Assembly (NCBI GenBank): GCA_964646605.1
Contig: CAZYEX010000116.1
Coordinates: forward strand, 1 to 55,156
DNA length: 55,156 nt
Direction: 5' to 3'
Source: SBAX01 sp964646605
GTDB taxonomy: Bacteria > Planctomycetota > Phycisphaerae > UBA1845
How positions within the stretch are numbered: the stretch's first letter is position 1; each line of letters opens with the position of its first letter. Made by a program: the position numbers and the translations under genes. The notes under the pieces were generated by a model. The model was not told the DNA's origin. It did no database searches and was given only the letters and a program-made list of their open reading frames with translations. Below are positions 1 through 8,672 of this stretch, piece by piece.

Positions 1-1
1 G

Positions 2-127
2 CGCCGCCGGAAATTACAACAGGCCAGAGAACTGCGCAAGCAGGAGAACCTGAAACTGCGACAACGACTCATCCCCTGGCGGCAGGAGGAACACCTTTAC
101 TCGACGAGGCCGTTTGTCTCACTTTGA
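2..127 (+). CDS. Possible 3' end of a gene cut by the window edge
   Basis: An open frame runs in from the left edge and ends at a TGA. The 41 visible residues are very rich in Arg, Lys, Gln and Glu (for example KLQQARELRKQENLKLRQR), like the end of a charged helix or coiled coil. It converges on, and overlaps by about 30 nt, the broken hcp reading frame on the other strand. No family is recognisable, and the frame could be fortuitous in GC-rich DNA. The sequence replacing the expected C-terminus of Hcp begins about here, so this may be the foreign side of a rearrangement junction. Confidence 0.25.
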   Translation, partial: RRRKLQQARELRKQENLKLRQRLIPWRQEEHLYSTRPFVSL

Positions 128-911
128 TTGAAACAAATCAAGGCTGTGTGGTGGAAGCCTACAGTCGACTTGCCGACGGAATGAGCAGGCAGCGGATCGC
201 GCTGTTTGGCCTTTGCGACAACGGCCGAGAAGTCGTTCGTTTTGAGCCGTTTACCGCCCGGAACCGCGGTAATGCGAGTCGTGAAGAGCCTGTCTTGGTA
301 GCCGTCGGGTGGACTGAGGACGCAGTTCGTAGTCGCGAGGACCGGCCCGCTGAAACTAGCGAACTCCGCCTTTTGCTTCTGCCAGGCGCCGCCGAAATGG
401 CCCACAAGATGCTTGTGCTTGCGCAGTTCGGGGTACATGTGTGCGGGCAGCATTTCGCCATGTGTATAAACGTTGACGCAGGTGCCGGCGGTCTGCTTGA
501 GCAAGTCCGCCAGGTCAACCATATCATGTCCGGTGATGAGGATGCCCGGGCCGGGCTTGGTGCCCTCAAAGACAGTCGACGGTGAGGGGGGCCAAATCGT
601 TTCACGTGCCCTTCGTCGAGCATCTGCATCGTGCGGAAGTTTTTCATTCCGCACTCCAGCACCAGCTCAAAGAGGCTTTCCATGTCAAAATTGACGGTCG
701 TCACGGTAGCGAAGAGCGCTTCCTCCATGAACGCGTGGACCTCCTCGTCGACCATATCCAGCCGCCGGGCGTGATAGGCGTAGGAAGCCATACCTTTCAG
801 CCCGTACAACAGTATCTCCTGCAGGGACTGCACGTCCGGATCCTTGCCACAAACACCCGTATCCACGCAGGTCTGTCCGTGGGCCGTCTGTTCACATTGG
901 TTGCAAAACAT
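97..911 (-). pseudogene. hcp: Hybrid-cluster protein (Hcp) pseudogene, frameshifted and C-terminally truncated
   Basis: Hcp is an iron-sulfur NO/hydroxylamine reductase. The start chosen is the ATG at 911, with an AGGAG 7 nt upstream. The N-terminus carries the four-Cys cluster pattern (CNQCEQ...C...GVCGK) followed by one three-helix segment, as in the shorter class III Hcp. After KRFGPP the frame is lost at a run of six C (plus strand G586-591) and resumes one frame over with GILITGHDMVDL, YTHGEMLPAH and ATTNCV, which hold the His, Glu and first Cys ligands of the hybrid cluster. A seventh C would rejoin the two halves. Similarity fades after TVGFHHTALI, and the frame stops at 97 without the GGCDG, ACGK and later ligands. 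Even with the frameshift repaired the product would lack about 150-200 residues, so the gene is probably dead. Confidence 0.8.
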
Positions 912-1403
912 ACTCACGCTCCTTTCTCTGCCTTTGCCCGTTCACACGATTTTCAGCCGGCACGCGACAAGACAAGCGGCTCGGCTCCGGCGGAACGCCG
1001 CAGCTTGCCGCAAATCCGGCTCGCTTGCATGGTTCATCGCACCAAACTTGCTCCTTCGACCACCCGAGGCTTCAGCAATCTGGGGACACCAAACTTAGGG
1101 CGCGCCGAACAATAAGGGAAACGTTATTCCGTGCTTGGGTCGATGTAGGGTGAATGCAGGATGCACCGGTTGTCGAATGGATTCGTGACAAGTTCGGCCG
1201 GTTGTCGCCGTCGTTGAATGACGCCACGCCGTGTTTGTGGGCTTGCGCCCACGGTTCTAATGGGGCCCGTTCCCTTACGGTCGCGGCTCTGCGCGCGACG
1301 CGTAACTCTGATTCATGCGTCCCCCAGGGCCCGGCGCGTCGCCGTAGGCGACGCTTTGGGGACGACGCTCCCGTTTCGGTCGCCTCGTCGGGGTGGCGCT
1401 CGG
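912..1403. other. Intergenic region with short hairpin repeats
   Basis: No convincing gene. It must hold the hcp promoter near 912-1100, but no clear -35/-10 pair or FNR/NsrR-like site was recognised. At 1237-1252 there is a perfect 6-bp stem with loop TTGC (GTGGGC/GCCCAC), followed by GGGCCCGTTCCCTTACGGTC. Similar short palindromic spacers occur elsewhere in this window and seem typical of planctomycete intergenic DNA. Confidence 0.5.
1336..1354 (-). terminator. Hairpin downstream of the PQQ propeller gene
   Basis: Perfect 8-bp stem GCGTCGCC/GGCGACGC with a 3-nt loop, 50 nt beyond the stop codon of the minus-strand PQQ gene. No T tract follows, so it is a candidate RNA-stabilising or weak terminator hairpin rather than a canonical intrinsic terminator. 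Confidence 0.4.
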
Positions 1404-2756
1404 TTAATTGCCGATGCAGAAGAGGTTGTTTTGTCCGCGGACGAAGAGGAGGCCGTCGGCGATGGCGGGGGTGGCCATGCAGATTTCCTGCATTGGGTTG
1501 GAGGCGAGGACTTTGAATTCGCAGCCGGTTTGGATGACGTCGACTTGGCCGTCTTCGTTGGTGATGTAGAGTCGGCCGTCGGCGGCGACGGGGGAGGCGG
1601 AGTAGGGCGAGCTGCCGCTGCCGGGAAGGCGTTGGCGCGAGACTTGCTGTCCGGTGGCAACTTCAAAGACGGTGAAGACTCCATTGTCGTCGGCGATGTA
1701 GAGCAAGTCGTCCACGACGATCGGTGTGGGCATGTAGGAACCCTTGACCCGGGACCACCAGGCGAGCTGGTCGGGCTTGTGGTTCCCGGCGGGGTCGAAT
1801 TCGCCGCGGGCGTCCGCACGGACGGCGAAGATGGGGCTTTTGCTGTGGCCGCTGGTGATGATGAAGAGGTCGCGGGCGACGACGGGTCGTGGCACGGGGA
1901 TGTCACCACCGTCGGCGAAGCGCCATAGCTCCTTGCCGGTGGCGAGGTCGTATCCGGCGATCTTCTTGTAGCCGTTGCAGATCAACTGCGTCACGTCCTT
2001 GCCCACGTGGATCGAGGGGGTGGACCAGGTGGCTACGTCGCCGCGCTCGACGCGGGTCAATTCCGTGCCGTCGTTGACATCGAAGGCGATCCAGAACGAG
2101 GCGTTGGCGGCGTCGCATTGGAGGATGACCTTGCCGTCGTGGATGATCGGCGAGGAGGCCGTTCCCCACGACATTTCGATGAAGGCGCCCCAGGCGGAGT
2201 TGAGGGGGCCGAGGTCTTTTTTCCAGAGGAGCCCTCCCTGGGCGTCGTAGCAGTACAATCCCTCGGAGCCGAAGAACGCGACGACGTGTTTGCCGTCGGT
2301 GGCGGGGGTGCCGTTGGCATGGGTGGACTTGGGGTGGCGTTTGAACTTGGGTGCACCCTTGTACGCGGTTTTTTCCCAGAGGGTTTTTCCGGTAGCGCGG
2401 TCGAGGGCGAGGACCCTCCATTCCCAATCGCCGGACTCCTGGGCGGAGGCGATGCTGCCGCCCATCCAGCCCTTGTCGAGTTTGGCGTCGACGCCGATGG
2501 GGACGGCTGTGGTGAGGTAAATGCGATCGTCCCAGACGATGGGGGCGGAGTGGGCGAGTCCGGGGACGGGGACTTTCCACTTGACGTGTTCGCCGGTCTC
2601 GACGTTCCAGGTGACAGGTGGACTTCCAGAGCCAAGCCCGCTGCCGTTGGGGCCGCGGAAGGAGGGCCAGTTTCCGGCGTCGGCTGGTGCGATCAGGACG
2701 AGACAGAACAAAAGTGCGCCCGATGCTTGGAAGCTCAGAGTCTTTTTTCCGGTCAT
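1404..2756 (-). CDS. Exported PQQ-like beta-propeller protein (BamB/quinoprotein-like)
   Basis: A 450-residue protein with a clear signal peptide (cleavage near ADAG-NW) and then the planctomycete-type opening NWPSFRGPNGSG. Repeated blades contain the PQQ-propeller pattern Ala-Thr-Gly-Lys-x-Leu-Trp (DRATGKTLWEK, DLATGKELWRF). The fold is a seven- or eight-bladed beta-propeller of the BamB/PQQ_2 kind. No catalytic residues of true PQQ dehydrogenases are evident, so a binding or scaffold role at the cell surface or periplasm is more likely than an enzyme. ATG at 2756 has an AAGGA 8 nt upstream. Paralogous families are abundant in planctomycetes; the individual function is unknown. Confidence 0.85.
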   Translation of the reverse strand: MTGKKTLSFQASGALLFCLVLIAPADAGNWPSFRGPNGSGLGSGSPPVTWNVETGEHVKWKVPVPGLAHSAPIVWDDRIYLTTAVPIGVDAKLDKGWMGGSIASAQESGDWEWRVLALDRATGKTLWEKTAYKGAPKFKRHPKSTHANGTPATDGKHVVAFFGSEGLYCYDAQGGLLWKKDLGPLNSAWGAFIEMSWGTASSPIIHDGKVILQCDAANASFWIAFDVNDGTELTRVERGDVATWSTPSIHVGKDVTQLICNGYKKIAGYDLATGKELWRFADGGDIPVPRPVVARDLFIITSGHSKSPIFAVRADARGEFDPAGNHKPDQLAWWSRVKGSYMPTPIVVDDLLYIADDNGVFTVFEVATGQQVSRQRLPGSGSSPYSASPVAADGRLYITNEDGQVDVIQTGCEFKVLASNPMQEICMATPAIADGLLFVRGQNNLFCIGN

Positions 2757-3391
2757 CGAAGAATTCCTTTGTATCGTCCCCCGTCTTGATCCGATTCCGA
2801 TGCTCGCCCGACGAGGGCATTGTGGAGGCGCTCGGTTTCGGTGACAAGTGTGCGAAGTTGTGGTGGAGGCCTGGATAGGAACGCTTGAAAGGGAGACTGT
2901 GTCCGTCCGCCCTCCGGGCGGGAAGAAACCGAAATATGAGTGCCCGTACGTTGCACGTTCACATCACCAACGACCCGGTCCATATGGAGAACGGATACAC
3001 CGTGTACCTGAAGGAGGGCGGCGCGTGTTGGATCATCGACCCCGGTCTGCCGCCGCAAGCAGGGTCCGCGAGGGACAGGGGCGTCCGCGAGGGACAGTCA
3101 CCTATTGTTTCGTGGTCGCGGGCGCTACCCGAGGCGCGCCGTTGACCGGCCCCGCGACCCTTGACGCCTCGCGTAAAGGGCGGGCCGGGACGGCTCGGGT
3201 CGCCCCCGGCGCCGCAGATCCGCCGGGCAATTGACAATCGACAATCCGTGCCGAAGTGCCATATTGTGTCGCTCCCGCTCCACGCTCGGATCAATCGGCA
3301 ATGGCCATCCCCTCCGTCTCTCTGTCCCTTCGTCCCTGGGCCCAACACCGCTCCCTTATCCGCCTTCGGCGGACGGTTCGGATTGGGGAGG
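2757..3391. other. Intergenic region with gene fragment and repeats
   Basis: Apart from the metallo-beta-lactamase stub described separately, no gene is supportable. It contains a 15-bp direct repeat (GTCCGCGAGGGACAG at 3064-3078 and 3083-3097), then a GGGACAGTCACC motif of the sort often seen at REP-like elements. Further on, CTTGACGCCTCGCGTAAAGG (about 3159) resembles the repeat-rich spacer at 52.98 kb, and CAATTGACAATCGACAATC (about 3232) is a simple-sequence spacer. The stretch looks like accumulated repeat debris. Confidence 0.5.
2936..3145 (+). pseudogene. N-terminal stub of an MBL-fold metallo-hydrolase
   Basis: From ATG 2936 about 42 residues read as the first two strands of a glyoxalase II/MBL-fold hydrolase: VHMENGYTVYLKEGGACWII followed by DPGLPP. 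The HxHxDH metal-binding motif should come roughly 20-30 residues later. Instead the frame enters the GTCCGCGAGGGACAG tandem repeat at 3064 and turns into Arg/Ser-rich sequence up to a stop at 3145. No continuation of the hydrolase is visible downstream in any frame. This is best read as a relic broken by a repeat-associated deletion. Confidence 0.55.
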
Positions 3392-6300
3392 TCAGGGGCT
3401 CGCGTACCCGCGGATGGTTTGTGCCGTTTGGATGACGATGGCGTGATCGAGGACGAGGGCGGCGCGGACGTCGGAGAGGGGTCCGAGGTCTGGCGCCCCG
3501 CCGTCTTTGGGGATGACGCCGCTGTGGTTGCGATGGTCGTAGAAATACGCGGCGGCGCGGCCGGGTCGCAGACCGTCGGCGAGGTCCACGGCCACGACGA
3601 AAGAGTCGCCCACGGCGCGATGGATCAGGCGGGTTCGCTCCGGTGTGGTTCCGCGCCAAAGCGTCATTCCGTCTACGGAGTCCACGGCGCTGACCGACTG
3701 CGTGGTGCTGATGATCAAAGCGTTGCCTTCGCGCTGCACGGTCAGGTCCTCCTCACCGCGTTGCATCAGGCGCTCGGACTGCCAGAGCAGCCGACCGTCG
3801 TCGGCGTCGAGCTTGCGGACCTCGCCGTCTTCGCCGCAGTAATAGAGGGCGTCCACGTCGAGCAACACCGACGCGGGGCGAAGACTGCCGACGGCCGTCT
3901 GCCAGGTTCGCGTGCGGCGCTCCGCGTCGTACGAGGCAATCGCCTGCGACGTGACCACGATGATCTGCCCGTCGAGGGTGGGGAAGAGGTCTTCGACGGA
4001 ACGTTTTTCATCGGTGGGGATTCCGTCGATCCATTCGCCAGTCTCGGCGTCCAACAGGCAGAGCACGGCCCGCCCGTCCTGGATGGTATGAAAGACGACC
4101 CAGGGGTCCATAAGCCGTACACGCCCGGCGGGTGAGGGGCGGCGGGAATGGGACCAGAACACCTTGCCGGAATCGACGGCCACGCAGCTCATCCGTCCGT
4201 CGTCGCGTACGCTCACCAGTCGATCGCCCTGCAGGCTGTGAGCGCGGAATTTGCCGCCGCCCTCCCAATCGGCGCCGGGGTCGTCCCCCGGGCGGTCGGG
4301 ACCGCCCAGCGTCCACCGTCGGGCGCCGGTTCGGGCGTCGAGTGCCACAACTTCGGCACTGGTGGCGAAAAGAGCGAGGTCGGAACGAGCCAGGAGAAGT
4401 TCCGCGCCTGCCCCGACGCCCGCGGGCTCGGGCCAGTCCTCGTCGCCGCTTTGTGAGGCGAAAGCGCGGACGTCGGGCCCTACGCGGACGAAAAACCGAG
4501 ACCAGTGGGAACCCGGCGTCTCGCCGAACGAAGGAACCAGAAGCGTGGTTTGGCCCTCGAATTCGCGGTCAAAGCCGCGGGTGAGCGGGGGGCGGATCGC
4601 GGGACGCGAGGGCTCGACGCGAAGACCGCCGGTTCCGAGTCGGTCACGGTATTGTTGAAAGGTGAGCAGGCGTCCCTGAAACTCGATCGAGGCGCTGGGG
4701 AACTCGCGGGCGGCCTTGGTGAGCCAGCGGTAGGCGTGCTCCTTGCGACCGGCGCGCTCGAACGTGTCGGCGATGGTCCGCAGCAGGGTCGGGCGATCGA
4801 CGAGGGTCGGGTAACGATGGAACGCGCGGGCGAAGTGCCGGGCGGCGGCATCCACGCGACCTTCGCGGGATAGCAACTCACCGAGAGCGATCAAGGCTCG
4901 CGGTGCGGCTTCGCTGTTGGGGAAGGCTTCGACGACGCGTTCGAGCAATTCGGCGTCGGCGGCCGCCTGCCCGCTGGCCAGCCATTCCTTGGCTTCGGCG
5001 TCGTAGGCGGAAAAGATGGACCGCCCGTTCTGCTCCAAGAGCAATGCAATGCGCGATTGGGCGACGGCGCCCGCGCGGTTGGGAGCGCCGCCCTTGGAGC
5101 TCGCGATGGAAAGGACCGGCGAGGCGTCGCGCAAGGACCGGTCGCGCAGAACTTGTTGGTAGAGACGCAGGGCGCGCGCCGGTTGACCCTGGAGCTCGAA
5201 CAGCTCGGCGAAGGCGAAGCGATAGCGCAGATTGGACTCCGCATCCGAGGCAAACTGCGCCGCGAACTCGAACAGGCGGTCCAACGCCTGGGGCTCAAGA
5301 AGGGAGCGTTGCGAAAGCGTCTTGGCGATCCTGACAGCGTCGTCGAGAAGGCGCGCCGCGAGGGGCGGCTCGGGGGGGGGCACGACGCGCTCGGCGCGGT
5401 GAACGGCCTCCTCCAGAAGGGCGAGGGATTCCGAAAAATCGCCCGCCCCCAGGGCGACCTCGGCCAGCTCGAGCGCCGGAAGCGGGTCTTTGGGCGCAGC
5501 GGCCATGCGCTCGCGGAAGTTTTTCCAAATGTCCGCCTTGCGAACGTACGCGGCGATGCGCCCGCCGCCCGCGGCGATGAGCTGGTCGGGAAGGGCGAGC
5601 AGATTGCCGCCCTCTCCTTGGGCGTCCCAAGGGGCATCCGTGCGCGTGCCGTCAGTGACGCGAAAGCGGCTCAAGCCCTGGCGACGAGGGATGAGAAGTT
5701 CATGGTCGGCCCAGAGTCCGCGGCCAAATACCGGTCCCCCTGCGGGCAGCGCTGCGGTCCAGCGCGTGACCGCGGTGGTCAGATCATGGCAAAATACTTC
5801 TCGACCGACTCCGCAAAGAAGATCGCCACGGAGACCGAGGAGCGTTTCCAGTTCGTGGAGTTCCTCCGTGGGGATGGACCACAAGAGGGCGCCGTCCTTG
5901 GTGGAGAGGACGAGGAGTCGGGCGGAATCTGTGGGCATGCAGACGACCCGGCCTTGGGCGGCGATCAGGGGATTGAACTGCCAGGGGTCCAACTCGCGCG
6001 CCGCGCGGCCAAGGGCTTGGGCGGTGTCGGGTCGAAAGCGCTCATACAAGCGCAGCCAACGCACGTCGCCGGAATGTACGGATACGGCCGCGACCGATCC
6101 GAGATTCGTGCAAACATAGATGGTGTCGCCGTCGAGGGCGGGAAGGGTCCGCGTGGCGGGACGGGTTCCGAACGTGCCCGTCGAGGCGCTGCCCAAATGC
6201 GTTCGGTATTCGACGTTGCCGTCCGCGGCACGCAGGCAGTAGAGATAACAATCCTCGAATCCGAACGCCCGTCGGCGGCGACCGACGACGTATACGCGGT

Positions 6301-7666
6301 CGTCGCGAACCAGGGGCGAGGAATCGAAACTGATTTCCATTTGCGGGTCTTCGGCGGACCGTTGCGAGACTCGCCAGAGCACCCGCCCCGTACCGGCATC
6401 GAGACAGACGAGTTCGGAAATGGCCCGGGCGGACTCGTAGCCAAAGTACGGCGCGTCTTCCCCGGGAAGAGACGCGTAGACACGGCCTCGTTCGACGGTG
6501 ACGGAGTCCCATCCCGGCGGAGAATCGTCGAGGTAGTCGAGCCCCGTGCCGCGGCGGGGGTTGCTCCCGAATCGCCAGGCGAGCGATCCGGTGCCGCGAT
6601 GGACGGCCACGATCTCTCGAAACCATTGCAGGTAGATTTTCCCCTCCCAGGCGGTGGGGAAGATGGTCAGGTCGCGGCTGGAGGGGACGCGGTCGGTGGG
6701 ACTCGAGGGGCTGCCCGCCTCGCTCCCTGCGTCGTCGGTGTCCCACAAGTCGACTCGCCAGAGAAGCCCGGGTTCGGCGATATCGCAGTGTGTGGAGCGG
6801 CTTCGCGTAGGATCGCCGGCGAAGATCGGCCACTCGTCGGGCGCTGCCGCCGACGGCACGATTCTGAAACTCCTTCGGATCTCCTCGACGATCTCCTTAA
6901 CGAATCGATCTTGGCCCATCCAGCGGAGTTTGACGGCGCTCTCCTCGCCCGTCGGTTGGGGAGGATCACCGCGCATGGCGGCGATGACGGTGAGCATGGC
7001 GCGGTATCGCGGGGCGTGCAGGGCGGCGTCGGGATGGGTCTCGACCACGCGGCTATAGACGTGTTCGGCGAGGGTGAGGTCGCCGGCCTCGAGGGCCAGT
7101 TGCCCGATGGTGTCGGCCAATCGAGCGGCGCCGGCGGCGGCGAAGTAGCGTTCGAACAAAGCGAGGTATTCGCCCGGCGCTCGCGGGCGAACGATGTTCT
7201 TCAAGGCGCTTTCCAATTCACTTTCGAACAAGCGGCGGTATTCGGTGATGCCGGCTTGCGGCCAACGGGCGATGAGGTTGCTGATGTGAGCGCGGATGCC
7301 GGTGTAGGAATCAGGCGACACCCGCACCAGGCGATGCTCGGCGCGATCCATGGCGCGTTGGAGGAGCTGTGCGGCGTCGGCCCAGCGGCCTCGGTGGGCG
7401 AGAGCTTGGGCTTTGACCAAGGCGTCCGAGGCTTCGAAGCTGTCGTTGACGTACACGTCTGGGTTGTCGAGCGCAGCGCGGGGCGACTCGGCGGCGGGCT
7501 TGTCGCCGGGATCCGGGGGAGCGTTTTCGACCTGCGGTCGGGCTGTGCGGGCGGTGGTGATTCCGACCAACAGAACGGTCAGCGCGGTGAGGCGGTGGAC
7601 GCCGCGGGGCGTGCCGAGACGGAATTCGGGTTGTCGGTTCAACGGTCGGTTCACCAACCAGATCAT
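3392..7666 (-). CDS. Giant TPR plus PQQ beta-propeller exported protein (1424 aa)
   Basis: An N-terminal hydrophobic segment (HRLTALTVLLVGITTA) suggests export or anchoring. Residues roughly 60-220 are helical TPR-like repeats (ALAHRGRWADAAQLLQRAM). A first PQQ-type propeller covers about 270-690 (CLDAGTGRVLWRV, SVHSGDVRWLRLY, STKDGALLWSI). A second TPR block lies at about 700-1000 (ALELAEVALGAGDFSESLALL), and a second propeller occupies the rest (DARTGARRWTLGG, DADDGRLLWQS). Such proteins presumably act as extracytoplasmic scaffolds; the exact role is unknown. The ATG lies 7 nt after the stop of the mtnP-like gene, so the two are probably co-transcribed. Confidence 0.8.
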   Translation of the reverse strand: MIWLVNRPLNRQPEFRLGTPRGVHRLTALTVLLVGITTARTARPQVENAPPDPGDKPAAESPRAALDNPDVYVNDSFEASDALVKAQALAHRGRWADAAQLLQRAMDRAEHRLVRVSPDSYTGIRAHISNLIARWPQAGITEYRRLFESELESALKNIVRPRAPGEYLALFERYFAAAGAARLADTIGQLALEAGDLTLAEHVYSRVVETHPDAALHAPRYRAMLTVIAAMRGDPPQPTGEESAVKLRWMGQDRFVKEIVEEIRRSFRIVPSAAAPDEWPIFAGDPTRSRSTHCDIAEPGLLWRVDLWDTDDAGSEAGSPSSPTDRVPSSRDLTIFPTAWEGKIYLQWFREIVAVHRGTGSLAWRFGSNPRRGTGLDYLDDSPPGWDSVTVERGRVYASLPGEDAPYFGYESARAISELVCLDAGTGRVLWRVSQRSAEDPQMEISFDSSPLVRDDRVYVVGRRRRAFGFEDCYLYCLRAADGNVEYRTHLGSASTGTFGTRPATRTLPALDGDTIYVCTNLGSVAAVSVHSGDVRWLRLYERFRPDTAQALGRAARELDPWQFNPLIAAQGRVVCMPTDSARLLVLSTKDGALLWSIPTEELHELETLLGLRGDLLCGVGREVFCHDLTTAVTRWTAALPAGGPVFGRGLWADHELLIPRRQGLSRFRVTDGTRTDAPWDAQGEGGNLLALPDQLIAAGGGRIAAYVRKADIWKNFRERMAAAPKDPLPALELAEVALGAGDFSESLALLEEAVHRAERVVPPPEPPLAARLLDDAVRIAKTLSQRSLLEPQALDRLFEFAAQFASDAESNLRYRFAFAELFELQGQPARALRLYQQVLRDRSLRDASPVLSIASSKGGAPNRAGAVAQSRIALLLEQNGRSIFSAYDAEAKEWLASGQAAADAELLERVVEAFPNSEAAPRALIALGELLSREGRVDAAARHFARAFHRYPTLVDRPTLLRTIADTFERAGRKEHAYRWLTKAAREFPSASIEFQGRLLTFQQYRDRLGTGGLRVEPSRPAIRPPLTRGFDREFEGQTTLLVPSFGETPGSHWSRFFVRVGPDVRAFASQSGDEDWPEPAGVGAGAELLLARSDLALFATSAEVVALDARTGARRWTLGGPDRPGDDPGADWEGGGKFRAHSLQGDRLVSVRDDGRMSCVAVDSGKVFWSHSRRPSPAGRVRLMDPWVVFHTIQDGRAVLCLLDAETGEWIDGIPTDEKRSVEDLFPTLDGQIIVVTSQAIASYDAERRTRTWQTAVGSLRPASVLLDVDALYYCGEDGEVRKLDADDGRLLWQSERLMQRGEEDLTVQREGNALIISTTQSVSAVDSVDGMTLWRGTTPERTRLIHRAVGDSFVVAVDLADGLRPGRAAAYFYDHRNHSGVIPKDGGAPDLGPLSDVRAALVLDHAIVIQTAQTIRGYASP

Positions 7667-7673
7667 AGCCGCC

Positions 7674-8573
7674 CTACGGTTGGTTATCGGCCAGGTGGTG
7701 GTCGAGGAGCGGTCCCAATCGCTTGCGGACCGCCGGGTCGATCCTCGCCCGATCCGACCACACGGCGAGCCGCAGAGCCTGGCCGCACTTGCACGGAGGT
7801 CTTTCTGCGGCGATGGAAGGCAGGGCCCGGGCGATCAGGGCAATGGCGTTCTTTGTGGCGCGATGCAAATTGGCAAGGATTTCGGGCAAAAGATCGTCCG
7901 GGCCTCGAGCGGGATCGACGGGTCGCCAGCAGTCGTAGTCGGTGGGAAGGGCGATGAGGGCGTAACAAAGTTCGGCTTCGCGGGCCAGTTTCGCTTCCGG
8001 CAGACAGGTCATGCCGATCAGGTCACCACCCCATTGGCGGTGCATGTTGGACTCGGCGCGGGTCGAGAACTGGGGCCCTTCCATGCAGACGTAGGTGCCG
8101 GCGTGATGCACCGTGGCGTTCAGTTGGCGACCGGCGTCGGCTAGGGCGGAGCGTAGGCTCGGGCAAAACGGATCGGCGAATTCCACGTGGGCGACGACAC
8201 CTTCGTCGAAGAAGGTTCCCGTGCGGCGGAAGGTGCGGTCGATGACCTGATCGCACAGGACCAGGTGGCCCGGTTCGATGTCCTCGCGCAGACTGCCGGT
8301 GGCGCCGCTGGCCAGAACGGCTTCGACGCCGAGCATCTTCAAGGCCCAGATGTTGGCGCGATAGGGGACGTTCGAGGGGCTGAGAAGATGTCCGGGACCG
8401 TGGCGCGAAATGAAGGCCACATCGACGCCTTCCCACTTGGCGACGAGCGGCGTATCGCTCGGCGCTCCGAAGGGAGTGTCCACGTGGACTCGCTCGCCGT
8501 CCGTCTGGGCGAGGATGGCGTCGGCCAGTCCCGTTCCGCCGATGATGCCGATCCGCGCTCGAGTCGTAGTCAT
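7674..8573 (-). CDS. mtnP: S-methyl-5'-thioadenosine phosphorylase-like purine phosphorylase
   Basis: A family 2 purine nucleoside phosphorylase. It would cleave methylthioadenosine (or methylthioinosine) with phosphate to the free base and 5-methylthioribose-1-phosphate in methionine salvage. Motifs: IGIIGGTGLADAIL at the N-terminus, phosphate-binding RHGPGH, NVPYRANIWALK, ASGATGSL, MEGPQFSTRAES, GGDLIGMTCLPEAKLAREAE and PTDYDCW. An in-frame TTG lies 27 nt upstream, but the ATG at 8573 places the first strand at the usual distance. The C-terminus carries a short extra tail (CKCGQALRLAVWSD). MetK, which supplies SAM upstream of MTA, is encoded 8 kb away. The adenosine versus inosine form of the substrate cannot be decided by eye. 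Confidence 0.85.
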   Translation of the reverse strand: MTTTRARIGIIGGTGLADAILAQTDGERVHVDTPFGAPSDTPLVAKWEGVDVAFISRHGPGHLLSPSNVPYRANIWALKMLGVEAVLASGATGSLREDIEPGHLVLCDQVIDRTFRRTGTFFDEGVVAHVEFADPFCPSLRSALADAGRQLNATVHHAGTYVCMEGPQFSTRAESNMHRQWGGDLIGMTCLPEAKLAREAELCYALIALPTDYDCWRPVDPARGPDDLLPEILANLHRATKNAIALIARALPSIAAERPPCKCGQALRLAVWSDRARIDPAVRKRLGPLLDHHLADNQP

Positions 8574-8672
8574 GCGTTCTTGCCCACAGCTCAAACTCAA
8601 ACCGCCGAACCACGCCGCCCATGTGCGGTTCGAGGCTGGTCGTCGTCCGCCCTTTCGGAAGTACGCGCAGGA

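Noticed and set aside
121..145. TTTGATTGAAACAAATCAA, resembling the ATTGAAAC end of CRISPR repeats
   Set aside because: Only one copy with no spaced repeats or cas genes. It is a small AT-rich hairpin at the broken hcp end.
5057..7957. A 966-residue open frame antisense to the giant TPR/PQQ gene
   Set aside because: It mirrors the codon structure of a GC-rich gene on the other strand, has Gly/Arg/Asp-rich composition without motifs, and the minus-strand protein has clear domains.
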